Below, in pieces: positions 1 to 7,823 of a stretch of DNA of 16,707 bases. Both the position numbers and the translations under genes were made by a program. The first letter of the stretch is position 1. Each line of letters starts with the position of its first letter. This DNA comes from Lentisphaerota bacterium (GTDB taxonomy: Bacteria > Verrucomicrobiota > Lentisphaeria > Oligosphaerales > PUNB01). The stretch lies in NCBI GenBank assembly GCA_003552565.1, contig PUNB01000204.1, forward strand, positions 1 through 16,707. The letters are read 5' to 3'. The notes under the pieces are model-generated. The model made no database searches. It saw only the letters and a program-made list of their open reading frames with translations, and was not told the DNA's origin.

Positions 1-275
1 ATAGCCACAAAAAATTTATCTGACCACTTGTCCTATGTAGTTATGAATACATGCTCGGGAATAAATCCGAAAGTGGTCATGACACAAAAAGGCACAAAAA
101 AGGGGGGGGACAATATATTTTACAGAAGGCCGCAAAGAACGCAAAGAATTATATTATTGCACACAAGCTCTTAGCGATCTTAGCTATCTTCTGTTCAAAA
201 TGTGTTTCTGTCCGGTGTGTCCGGCACGCCGCGGCAGGGGCGGAGCTTGCATGAAACACCGCAGATCACCTGGAG

Positions 276-316
276 ACGGCGGGCCTCCGCCGTTTGTACC
301 GCCCGAGGCCGGGCGG
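276..316. repeat. Two adjacent GC-rich hairpins before glnE
   Basis: Two perfect 7-bp stems lie back to back: ACGGCGG (276-282) with CCGCCGT (287-293), loop of 4, and CCGCCCG (299-305) with CGGGCGG (310-316), loop of 4. No T run follows either on the plus strand, so they do not look like a classical intrinsic terminator. They lie about 100 bases before the chosen glnE start and could be part of its leader or a degenerate repeat element. Confidence 0.5.
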
Positions 317-405
317 CTCCAGGGGAAATGGCCGCTAGGCAGGGGCATAAAAACCTTTCCAGGCACCCTCTTCTTTGCAAGCCAGCTCTGAAAATCAGTC
401 TCGAA

Positions 406-411
406 GAAAGG
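406..411 (+). promoter_or_regulatory. Ribosome binding site that fixes the glnE TTG start
   Basis: GAAAGG is followed by an 8-base spacer and then TTG at 420-422. The other in-frame upstream TTG (375-377) has no purine-rich site before it, and there is no in-frame ATG until deep inside the first ACT-like domain, so this site decides the start. Confidence 0.6.
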
Positions 412-419
412 CTCCAAGA

Positions 420-3400
420 TTGAATCACAGTCACCAGAATAACGTCGAGGAATTATTGGCGATCGCACCGGAAGTGGATCCGGCCTTCGCCGCCGATTTC
501 CTCCAGCGTCTGCCTGAATACTATCGCCAAAGCTTCGCCATAGAACGCCAAGCAGCCCACCTGGCGGCTCTTTACCGCCTCTCCCCGAAGAATCCGGTTG
601 AACTCTTGATCGACATCAACGGTGAAAACCAAATTGAATGCTCCATTATGACCTTCGATCAGCCGGCTGTTTTCGCCGTCATCACCGGCATTCTCAGTGG
701 TCTGGGGCTGAATATAATTGAAGGGGACGCTTTTACTTACGCGCCGGCTGACAATACACCGGCGAAAAACAGCAGTACCAGTCGCTATCGCCGTAAACCT
801 GGTTCAAACCGAACACGGCGACGGATTATTGACAGATTTCTATGCGAACCTGAGCACCCAAGTCCAATACCAATGGAACAATGGCGCCAATTGCTGCCGG
901 CGAAATTCCAGGAAATTTTCATGATTCTCGAGAACCAGCGTGATCGACGGCGCCGGGTGCGCGCCAAGAGCAAAGTCGACGAAATGGTGGCCGAGCGGCT
1001 GGCCCGGTTAGAGGCTGACAAAGAGCCGCGCATGACTCCGCTGACCATAGACATCGACAACAAATCCGGCTCCTGCACCAAGCTGAGAGTCATCGGCAAG
1101 GACTCGCCGGCTTTCTTATATGCCTTCAGCAATTCACTGGGCATACGAAACTTTTCCATTGAACACGTCAAAATCCGCACTCATCAGGACACGATCGAAG
1201 ACGAGCTGGACATTGTTGATGAGAACGGCCTTCAAATCACAGACCAAGGCCGCCTTAATCATATCAAACTGGCGGCTCTGCTGACTAAGCACTTCACCTA
1301 CTTCCTCGGCAGCAGTCCGGACCCTTTCAGCGCTTTGTCGCGCTTTGAAAAAATGCTCGATGATATTTTACTTCTGCCAGAACAAGGACGCTGGGCTGAT
1401 CTGTTGAGCGAACCGAAAATCCTGCAAGACTTGGCGCGGCTGCTCGGCGCCAGCGATTTCATCTGGGAAGACTTTGTACGCCAGCAGTATGAGGAGCTGC
1501 TGCCGATGCTGGCGCCACGTCTGCGGAACAGTGAGTTAGGCCGCGTCCCCCAAGACCTCGGTCAGCGATTGAAAGCGGAGCTGGAGAAGGCAGGCTCTTA
1601 TGAGCAACAAAAACAGCGGCTGAATGAATTCAAGGACCGTGAAATCTACATGATCGACCTGGGCCATATTCTATCCCCGGAAATAGACTTCAAGGCTCTT
1701 GCCTCAGCCCTGACAGAGCTGGCCGAAACGGTGATTGAGGAAACGGTAAAAATAGTTTATCAGCATCTGGCTTCCCGCTTTGGCACGCCGCGAACCGTTG
1801 CCGGTCTGGAAGCGGCCTACGCCGTGTTCGGGCTGGGAAAAATGGGCGGCGGCGCTCTGGGATACGCCTCTGATATTGAATTGCTTTTTGTTTATGACGA
1901 CAATGGTTTCACGGATGGGGAAACAAAACTCAGCAACGCCGATTTTTTCTGCCAGGCGGTCAAAGAAACGCTGTCCTTTATTCAGGCTAAGCAGGAAGGT
2001 ATTTTCAATCTGGATCTGCGCCTCAGGCCTCACGGCAATGACGGTCCGCTGGCCTGCAGTCTGGAAAATTTCTGTCGCTATTACAGTCAGGAAGGCTCCT
2101 CGCACTCATTTGAGAAACTGGCTCTCACCCGTTTGCGGTGGATCGCCGGCAACCGCGCCCTGGGGCAACAAGTGGAAAGACTACGCGATGAAATGGTCTA
2201 TTTTTCCAGGCCGGTTGATTTAAATGAACTGCGTCACTTGCGAGCCCGTCAGTTTCGGGAAAAAACCCGCCCGGACAGAGCAAACGCCAAATTCAGTCCC
2301 GGCGGCTTGGTTGACTTGGAGTACGACGTACAGATCCTGCAGGTTATGTACGGGCGCCAGTATCCTGAACTCCGGACACCCCGTTTACACCAGGCATTGG
2401 AAGCCCTGGGAAAAGCCGGGGTGCTGTCCAGCCGGGAAGCGGAAAGGCTGACCCATGCCTATGATTTTCTTCGCCAGCTGATCAACGGTTTGCGAATGCT
2501 GCGCGGTTCCGCCCGGGACTTGTTTCTGCCCCCTACCGAGACGGAAGAATTCACCCACCTGGCACGCCGAATGGGTTATAAAAGAGGCGAAAAACTAAGC
2601 GCCGCCCAACAGCTGCGGCTCGATTTTGACACTTACACCGCCACCGTAAGGGTTTTTGTTGAACACCATTTCGGCCGCGAGTCTCTGCCTGGGCCGAACA
2701 TCGGCAATGTCGCCGACCTGATTCTCTCTGACAAACTCAATCATGAACTCGCCCGCCGGGTTCTCGGCCAGTCCGGCTACCGGGATCCCGACCGCGCCCT
2801 GGTCAATCTGCGGCAGTTGTGCCGGGATCAGGAAAGCCGGGAAACCTTCGCCCGACTGGCGGTACTGGCCTGCGACATGTTGCGAAATCAGCCGGATCCC
2901 GACATGGCGCTCAACAACTGGGAGAAATTCATGACCGGCGAACAGGACCCTGCCGGTTACTATGCTATGCTTCTCTCCCAGCCGCGGCGGCTGGAAATGC
3001 TGCTGGCCATCTTCTCAGCCAGTCAATTTTTGGCGGACACCCTGGCGCGCCACCGCAATTTCCTCGCCTGGCTCACCCGTCCGGAAATACTGCATCAAAC
3101 ACGTTCCCGGGAAAAAATGCTGAAAAGCCTGCGCCGAACTATTTCCCAAAACACGAATGAGCAAGAGTGGATGAATCAATTACGTGTCTTCCGAAAACGG
3201 GAAATTTTGCGCATCGGCGCCCGTGATGTGTGTTTGCATTTATCCACTGAACAGATCATCGTCGAACTTTCAAACCTCGCCGAAGCCATCACTGAAGCAG
3301 CTCTTGAAAAAGCCGCCGAAGAACTGCCTGCCGCTTTTCCTGAAGTCGACAACCTTGATGTTATCACCGACAATTTCTGTGTTTTGGCACTGGGAAAACT

Positions 3401-4238
3401 CGGCGGAGGCGAACTGAATTACAGTTCAGACATCGATTTGCTGGCTCTTTCCCGGCCGCCGTCAGGGAGCAATCCTGAACTGTCCATTCAACTAAAAATC
3501 CACACCCGGCTGATGGAGCGTCTCTGCGAAAGCCTCAACCGCACCACTTCAGAAGGACATGCTTACCGAGTCGATCTCCGCCTTCGCCCATACGGGCGGT
3601 CAGGCAATCTGGTCCATACTGTCGACAGTCTTCGGGATTATTATTGCAAATCCGCCTCTCTTTGGGAAAAACAGGCGCTTCTGAAGCTGCGCCCCGTCGC
3701 CGGCAACATCGAGGCAGGCAAGCAATTTATGCAACAATTGACCCCCCTCTTAAGAGAAAAGAAGCAAGACCGCGAAATATTCCGGTCCATCGAGCAAATG
3801 CGCCGAAAGGCCGTGAAGTCGATCAACAGCACATTTATTTCTCATGGAGTGGACATCAAAAATGACCGCGGCGGTATCCGGGACATAGAATTTCTTGTGC
3901 AGGCTCTCCAACTGCGCCTCATCCCTGAAATACCGGAACTGATCATAAGCTCAACCTTGGAAGCGATCAGGAAGCTTGGAGAAAAACAAGTTCTGGAACC
4001 AGGCACAGTCAATCTGCTGATTGAAAATTACCTTTTTCTGCGCAGAGTGGAGCATTGCCTGCAGATATACGAAGACCGCCAGATACACACTCTGCCGACG
4101 GATGATTATGAACTGTCCGCACTGGCCAGGCGGCTTTCCGGCACTCGTACAGACGGCGCGGAACTGCTGAATTCAGTGCGGGAAGCGATGCGTGTCAACC
4201 AGCAGCAATATGAAAATGTGATCAAACATGCCGATTGA
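420..4238 (+). CDS. glnE: GlnE-type glutamine synthetase adenylyltransferase / adenylyl-removing enzyme with two N-terminal ACT-like domains
   Basis: Likely adjusts glutamine synthetase activity by adding and removing AMP on a tyrosine, in response to nitrogen status. From the TTG start the protein has 1272 residues, against about 950 for the usual GlnE. Two nucleotidyltransferase cores are visible: GLGKMGGGALGYASDIEL at about 471-488 with DLRLRPHG at 532-539, and ALGKLGGGELNYSSDIDL at about 990-1007 with VDLRLRPYG at 1051-1059. Each is followed by a GG-[LI]-x-D-[IL]-E helix motif (about 627 and 1151). The extra N-terminus contains two ACT-like folds, roughly 65-108 (ending in GILSGLGLNIIEGDAF) and 207-285 (KLRVIGKDSPAFLYAFSNSLG), separated by a basic, charged linker. 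ACT domains bind small ligands, typically amino acids, and occur in the related GlnD, so direct amino acid sensing is a reasonable inference. No glnA or PII gene is in view. The start is TTG, chosen for its ribosome binding site; an alternative TTG at 375 would add 15 residues. Confidence 0.88.
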   Translation: MNHSHQNNVEELLAIAPEVDPAFAADFLQRLPEYYRQSFAIERQAAHLAALYRLSPKNPVELLIDINGENQIECSIMTFDQPAVFAVITGILSGLGLNIIEGDAFTYAPADNTPAKNSSTSRYRRKPGSNRTRRRIIDRFLCEPEHPSPIPMEQWRQLLPAKFQEIFMILENQRDRRRRVRAKSKVDEMVAERLARLEADKEPRMTPLTIDIDNKSGSCTKLRVIGKDSPAFLYAFSNSLGIRNFSIEHVKIRTHQDTIEDELDIVDENGLQITDQGRLNHIKLAALLTKHFTYFLGSSPDPFSALSRFEKMLDDILLLPEQGRWADLLSEPKILQDLARLLGASDFIWEDFVRQQYEELLPMLAPRLRNSELGRVPQDLGQRLKAELEKAGSYEQQKQRLNEFKDREIYMIDLGHILSPEIDFKALASALTELAETVIEETVKIVYQHLASRFGTPRTVAGLEAAYAVFGLGKMGGGALGYASDIELLFVYDDNGFTDGETKLSNADFFCQAVKETLSFIQAKQEGIFNLDLRLRPHGNDGPLACSLENFCRYYSQEGSSHSFEKLALTRLRWIAGNRALGQQVERLRDEMVYFSRPVDLNELRHLRARQFREKTRPDRANAKFSPGGLVDLEYDVQILQVMYGRQYPELRTPRLHQALEALGKAGVLSSREAERLTHAYDFLRQLINGLRMLRGSARDLFLPPTETEEFTHLARRMGYKRGEKLSAAQQLRLDFDTYTATVRVFVEHHFGRESLPGPNIGNVADLILSDKLNHELARRVLGQSGYRDPDRALVNLRQLCRDQESRETFARLAVLACDMLRNQPDPDMALNNWEKFMTGEQDPAGYYAMLLSQPRRLEMLLAIFSASQFLADTLARHRNFLAWLTRPEILHQTRSREKMLKSLRRTISQNTNEQEWMNQLRVFRKREILRIGARDVCLHLSTEQIIVELSNLAEAITEAALEKAAEELPAAFPEVDNLDVITDNFCVLALGKLGGGELNYSSDIDLLALSRPPSGSNPELSIQLKIHTRLMERLCESLNRTTSEGHAYRVDLRLRPYGRSGNLVHTVDSLRDYYCKSASLWEKQALLKLRPVAGNIEAGKQFMQQLTPLLREKKQDREIFRSIEQMRRKAVKSINSTFISHGVDIKNDRGGIRDIEFLVQALQLRLIPEIPELIISSTLEAIRKLGEKQVLEPGTVNLLIENYLFLRRVEHCLQIYEDRQIHTLPTDDYELSALARRLSGTRTDGAELLNSVREAMRVNQQQYENVIKHAD

Positions 4239-4260
4239 AGCGACCCTGCTGGGAAGGATT

Positions 4261-4330
4261 TATGGATTTTTCTCAAAAGGAATGGGTTGCTAATAGTTTT
4301 TTCTTAGATTTTGCGGGTAACAGCTTGATT
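4261..4330. repeat. 70-bp dispersed block, copy A (partner at 13741-13810)
   Basis: Aligned without gaps to 13741-13810 I count 60 identical positions of 70. The best-kept part covers TAATAGTTTTT, CTTAGATTTTG and GGGTAACAGCTTG. It begins 22 bases after the glnE stop codon. Both copies are in the same orientation and both are followed by a TCAGG-type repeat. Confidence 0.8.
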
Positions 4331-4350
4331 TCAGGTTTCAGGTGTCAGGG
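4331..4350. repeat. TCAGG-type short repeat (also 8832-8862 and 13811-13830)
   Basis: Sequence TCAGGTTTCAGGTGTCAGGG is built from roughly 7-bp words, GGTTTCA and GGTGTCA. Versions of the same words occur at 8832-8862 and 13811-13830. Low complexity; no coding or regulatory role is evident. Confidence 0.7.
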
Positions 4351-4372
4351 TTCGTTGAAGGTTTTGAGCTGA

Positions 4373-4511
4373 ACGCCCCTGCCGGGCTTGTCCCGGCGGA
4401 GCGAAAGATTGCAAATAAAAGAATGTTCAAATTTCTGAAAACCAATCTGCTGCTCCGCCGGGACAAGCCCGACGGGGGCATAACCCCCTTTCCGGACGGC
4501 CTCTGTCTAGG
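4373..4511. repeat. Palindromic dispersed element, copy A
   Basis: The ends form a 28-bp inverted repeat, 4375-4402 with 4452-4479, with two mismatches; the core of the arm is GCCGGGCTTGTCCCGGCGG. Between the arms AGATTG (4407-4412) can also pair with CAATCT. Right of the palindrome a small hairpin, GGGGG-CATAA-CCCCC then TTT, lies at about 4474-4491 on the plus strand. The same element occurs at 15093-15291 with a 65-bp insert in its loop. It carries no gene and resembles REP or MITE-like non-autonomous repeats. Confidence 0.85.
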
Positions 4512-4589
4512 GTTTCACAAAACTCTTTTTTTGCCTCGTCAGCAGAATTTGTGGGTATATTGTTGGTCTTCTTGATGCCCAATACCGAC

Positions 4590-4751
4590 GAAGCAGATGG
4601 TTTAAGCGTAACCAAGCAAGTGTGAGACAATGGGTGGGGTTAAGAGGATGCTGAAGTGTTTAGAGAGGCGTGAAGCCCATGATGCTTAATCCCCCACTTA
4701 ATCGAACACTTAAACCCACCCTTAATTGGTTACGCTTAAACCACCTGCTTC
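4590..4751. repeat. Long hairpin element with 26-bp arms between convergent genes
   Basis: Arm 4590-4615 pairs with 4726-4751 at 25 of 26 positions (core GGTTTAAGCGTAACCAA). Further in, GGGTGGGGTTAAG (about 4631-4643) pairs with CTTAAACCCACCC at 12 of 13 positions, and AGTGTT (4655-4660) with AACACT, so nearly the whole element can fold. CTTAA words occur at 4685, 4697, 4709 and 4721, an exact 12-base spacing, then at 4735. The left half recurs at 13922-13981. It lies 12 bases beyond the waaA stop, so it could serve as a transcription barrier between glnE and waaA, though no long T tract is seen. Confidence 0.85.
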
Positions 4752-4763
4752 ATCTGTATTGAA

Positions 4764-6056
4764 TCAGGAAGCTAAATATTTCAGGGTTTTATCCATGGCG
4801 CCGCGATGATTTTCAACCAGGGAGTGTGCCTTTCGTCCCAGCTTTTGACGATAATCCGCCGAATTCAGCAGTTCATAGACAGCCGCCCGCAGTTCCTCTT
4901 CAGAGTTGACTTCCAGGGAAGCTTTATGCCGTTTGAACAAACTGACGACCAAACGGAAATTATCCATCCGGCCGCCATGAATGATCGGCTTAGCGAACAG
5001 TGCTGGCTCGATGATATTATGCCCGCCGGAATTACCGGCCAAACTTTTGCCGACGAAAACAAGGTCAGCGGCTGCATAAAAGTTCATTAATTCCCCAGTG
5101 GTGTCAACCAGCAGAACGTCCGCATTTTCCGTGTTTGTCTGAGACAAAACGCTGTAACGTTTCCAGGATAGTCGCTGGCGTCGCAATTCCTCTTCCACTT
5201 CCGGGGTTCTTTCGCAATGGCGGGGCACCAGGATCATGCGCAAGCCGGGAAAACGCTGTTTAAGATTGCGAAAAACGCTCAGCAGCATCTTTTCTTCTCC
5301 GGGGTGAGTGCTCCCCGCCGTCCACAGAATGCGTTCACCCGCACCGGTTTCCCCGAAGACCCGTCGAAGATATGGCGCGACATCGTCAGCGCTGCGCTCA
5401 ATCACCTGATCAAACTTCATGGTATTGCAAACATAAACCGGAGCGTTCAATCCCGTCACCCGTTTAATTCTCTCGGCATCGTCTTCACTCTGAACACAGA
5501 TGCATTGGAAACGCTGGAACAGCGGCCGGAAAAACCAGCGAAGACGAGCGTAACCTCTGGCTGAACGATCCGAAAGCCGGCCGTTGACCAAAGCTACGGG
5601 AACGCCCTTTTTAGCGGCGATTGTAATCAGGTTCGGCCACATCTCAACCTCAAAAATTACAAGTTTAGACGGCCGCACTAATTGAAGCGTTCTCCAGACC
5701 GGCAGAAAAAAGTCGAGTGGTGAAAAGATCAGCTCATCCGGCGGTGTCAATCTTTTCCGAGCCAGATCAAAACCTGTGGTCGTAGTGGTGGAAAGAACAA
5801 ACCGCACTGTCGGATCGCGTTCGCGCCAGCGCCGCATAAACCCCAGCGCCGCCGTAACCTCCCCGACACTGACCGCATGTATCCACACCGGCTTTTCCAG
5901 CTGCCTTAGTCTATGTTTTTTTTCACTATCAAAAACACCGAAACGTTCTCCCACTTCACGTCTTATTCCATTACGCAGATAGAGTTTCCGTAAAAATAAT
6001 GGAAGATAAAGAATAAAGGCAATCGGAAAAAGAAGATTGTAAATTATTAATTTCAC
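4764..6056 (-). CDS. waaA: 3-deoxy-D-manno-octulosonic acid (Kdo) transferase, GT30 family
   Basis: Transfers Kdo from CMP-Kdo to lipid IVA at the inner face of the cytoplasmic membrane, starting the LPS inner core. The 430 residues match the family's usual length (about 420-430). An N-terminal membrane anchor spans about residues 3-22. Family motifs follow in order: GERFG (36-40, the region of the catalytic glutamate in the Aquifex enzyme), WIHAVSVGEV (58-67), STTTTTG (89-95), FEVEMWPNLI (135-144), LVNGRLSDRS (156-165), TAGSTHPGEE (246-255), LVPRHCER (276-283), VDTTGEL (317-323) and GGHNIIEPA (344-352). The start is GTG, preceded by AAGGAAA about 11 bases upstream. It lies 120 bases after pgi on the same strand. 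Whether it adds one or more Kdo residues cannot be read from the sequence. Confidence 0.95.
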   Translation of the reverse strand: MKLIIYNLLFPIAFILYLPLFLRKLYLRNGIRREVGERFGVFDSEKKHRLRQLEKPVWIHAVSVGEVTAALGFMRRWRERDPTVRFVLSTTTTTGFDLARKRLTPPDELIFSPLDFFLPVWRTLQLVRPSKLVIFEVEMWPNLITIAAKKGVPVALVNGRLSDRSARGYARLRWFFRPLFQRFQCICVQSEDDAERIKRVTGLNAPVYVCNTMKFDQVIERSADDVAPYLRRVFGETGAGERILWTAGSTHPGEEKMLLSVFRNLKQRFPGLRMILVPRHCERTPEVEEELRRQRLSWKRYSVLSQTNTENADVLLVDTTGELMNFYAAADLVFVGKSLAGNSGGHNIIEPALFAKPIIHGGRMDNFRLVVSLFKRHKASLEVNSEEELRAAVYELLNSADYRQKLGRKAHSLVENHRGAMDKTLKYLAS

Positions 6057-6113
6057 TTGGATATAGATTTCCTTAGCGGTCAGACCGGGGACGTTCGCCC
6101 TCCAGGAATTTCA

Positions 6114-6146
6114 CATTACGAATTAAGCATTACACATTACATATTC
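6114..6146. repeat. ATTACG/ATTA short repeat between pgi and waaA
   Basis: CATTACGAATTAAGCATTAC followed by ACATTACATATTC is made of repeated CATTA/ATTAC words. A similar run (TTACGAATTACGCATTATAG and on) occurs at 15055-15087. No function is evident. Confidence 0.55.
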
Positions 6147-6176
6147 CCAAAGTGGAAAAATTGGCGAAAAAAATGA

Positions 6177-7772
6177 TCAGCGAACCAGGCGATAACGCCA
6201 GCCGCCCTGGCCGTCGGTTTCACGGACGATTCTTTTTCCGGCGACAACAGTCTGATTCACTGCCATTTTGTTTAACAATCCTTCAAGCTCAACAGTCTGT
6301 TTTTCAGCCTCTATACAAGAAGCCAATTCAGTGCTGTCGCCTGAAAATTCATCTTCACTCTCCGCCATCCACTGCCGCAGTCGCCGACACAGGGCGGTCA
6401 CCCCTTTGCTGGCCAGTTTATAAGCCTGCACCCCCGGCTGATGAAAAGCGTTTACGTTGATCAGTTCAGCGTAATATGCCACCGCCCTTTCATGCAAAGC
6501 GATCAGCATACCGAGATAATATTCATCAACCCGCGGGAACTGAATATCTATCACCTGCCGCCCCTTGGATCGCAAAGCCTTGACCAGCCCCTGCTTAAAA
6601 GCATGTAGATAATCTCCCATACTGATTCCCTCTTCTACCTCAATGTGGGCTGCGTCCTCGAGAGGCTCTATGAAAACGGCGATAAAGTCATCGCGGCCGT
6701 CGTTCAGCTGCTGTATGTAGGCATGGGCATCAGTTCCGCCTTTGTTGCCGTAAACCGTCAAACCCTGGCAGACCCGATTACCGTCCCGGTCCAGTTCCTT
6801 GCCCAAACTTTCCATCACCAGCTGCTGTAAATATTTACCCAGCAATGATAGACGGTCAGAGTACGGCACCACGGCCAGATTGCGGTCTCCGCGTCCGCCG
6901 CCGGCCACATACCAAGCCAGCGCCATTTGATAGGCCGGGTTCTCGGCCGCTTCCTCTACCCGGGTCAAACGATCCATAGCGCGGGCTCCGTCCAGCAGCT
7001 TCTGGAAATTTATCCCCGTCAAGGCCGCGGGCACATGGCCGACGATGTTGGTTTCACTGGTGCGGCCGCCGATCGAATCCGCCATTGGAAAGACCCAGCG
7101 CCAGCCATGTTGTTTAGCGTGCTGATCCAGCTGGCTTTCCTCCATGGTTACGGCGGCGGCCCGGGAGGCGAAGTCAATACCCGCTTTCTGATATGCCTGT
7201 TCAAGCGCGATCATGTTATTTTTGGTTTCCTGAGTGCCGCCGGACTTAGAAATGGTCACGGTGATAGTCCTGGCCAAGTCAACCGCCGCCAAAACATCAT
7301 TTATACCGGCCGGATCCGTGTTATCAAGAAAATAAAGACGCGGAAATCCGCGGCGCTCCTGAGCGCTAAGCTCGTTCCAGCAGCCGCCGTTGACAGCCTG
7401 CTGCGCCATTTGCGGTCCCAGCGCCGAGCCCCCGATGCCGTTAATAATAGCGTATTCAATGTTTGCATTCCCTGCAACCTCACGGGCCATCCCCTGAACC
7501 GATGCATAGAGCGGTGTGTCAGCGTAAGTGAGCCGATCAGTAAAATGCGTTACTCGACGCTGTTCATCCGGATTCTTGATTTCTCCAGCTTCAATGCGTT
7601 CCATTTCCCGATGTGCATTCTGGAGCCTGGAACAACCGCCGCCAGCCGGTTTTTCCGCCAGCTCCGCCAATACCTCCGAATCCATCTCGACCCCGGACAC
7701 ATCCAGGGAGAAACCGCTGTCCGGATCAATAAAACTCGGAGACCAAGTTAATTTTCTGTATAAATCCGCCAT
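6177..7772 (-). CDS. pgi: Glucose-6-phosphate isomerase
   Basis: Interconverts glucose 6-phosphate and fructose 6-phosphate in the cytoplasm, linking glycolysis, gluconeogenesis and sugar nucleotide synthesis. The protein has 531 residues with the SIS-type motifs of the family: GIGGSALGP (112-120), ISKSGGTQET (174-183, phosphate binding), IGGRTSETNIVG (234-245), MESLGKE (320-326, with the glutamate of the active-site region), NKGGTDAHAY (343-352, His350) and HQPGVQAYK (444-452, Lys452). The form with GGRTSE rather than GGRYS resembles the long PGI found in cyanobacteria and some other phyla rather than the E. coli form. The ATG start has AAGGAAT 7 bases upstream. It follows the carbon-nitrogen hydrolase gene by 51 bases and may share its transcript. 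Confidence 0.95.
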   Translation of the reverse strand: MADLYRKLTWSPSFIDPDSGFSLDVSGVEMDSEVLAELAEKPAGGGCSRLQNAHREMERIEAGEIKNPDEQRRVTHFTDRLTYADTPLYASVQGMAREVAGNANIEYAIINGIGGSALGPQMAQQAVNGGCWNELSAQERRGFPRLYFLDNTDPAGINDVLAAVDLARTITVTISKSGGTQETKNNMIALEQAYQKAGIDFASRAAAVTMEESQLDQHAKQHGWRWVFPMADSIGGRTSETNIVGHVPAALTGINFQKLLDGARAMDRLTRVEEAAENPAYQMALAWYVAGGGRGDRNLAVVPYSDRLSLLGKYLQQLVMESLGKELDRDGNRVCQGLTVYGNKGGTDAHAYIQQLNDGRDDFIAVFIEPLEDAAHIEVEEGISMGDYLHAFKQGLVKALRSKGRQVIDIQFPRVDEYYLGMLIALHERAVAYYAELINVNAFHQPGVQAYKLASKGVTALCRRLRQWMAESEDEFSGDSTELASCIEAEKQTVELEGLLNKMAVNQTVVAGKRIVRETDGQGGWRYRLVR

Positions 7773-7823
7773 AAATAAAATTCCTTATTATCATTAAACC
7801 AAAAGGACCAGCTCCGGCTGCCC

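Larger units (their letters stand above)
1..419. other. Intergenic region upstream of glnE
   Basis: I see no convincing gene here; the open frames are short and one of them simply reads through low-complexity sequence. Visible structure is a 9-bp inverted repeat (21-29 TGACCACTT with 71-79 AAGTGGTCA), a G run at about 101-109, a near-tandem CGCAAAGAA word at about 131-148, and two GC-rich hairpins at 276-293 and 299-316. The stretch at 337-361 vaguely resembles the right end of the palindromic repeat found at 4373-4511 (GGGGCATAA followed by CCTTT). No promoter could be assigned with confidence. Confidence 0.6.
4239..4763. other. Convergent gap between glnE and waaA, filled by repeats
   Basis: I see no gene in this 525-base gap. 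It holds, in order, a 70-bp block (4261-4330) repeated upstream of icd, a short TCAGG-type repeat (4331-4350), a palindromic element (4373-4511) and a long hairpin element (4590-4751) that ends 12 bases from the waaA stop. A short frame across the palindrome encodes a peptide containing APAGLVPAERK that recurs at the second copy, but this merely reflects the repeated DNA. Confidence 0.7.

Noticed and set aside
51..254. 67-codon frame before glnE
   Set aside because: It reads through G-rich and CGCAAAGAA low-complexity sequence and has no homology signal I recognise.
4474..4491. GGGGG-CATAA-CCCCC-TTT as an intrinsic terminator for glnE
   Set aside because: The stem is only 5 bp with a short T run in this copy, it is part of a dispersed repeat, and it lies some 240 bases past the glnE stop.
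4342..4575. Short frame with APAGLVPAERK peptide, also seen at 15020-15223
   Set aside because: The shared peptide comes from the palindromic repeat DNA; the frames diverge outside the repeat and have no ribosome binding site.
6927..7751. 274-codon open frame on the plus strand antisense to pgi
   Set aside because: It lies fully inside pgi, whose motifs are complete, and the translated sequence shows no recognisable domain; it is a by-product of codon bias.
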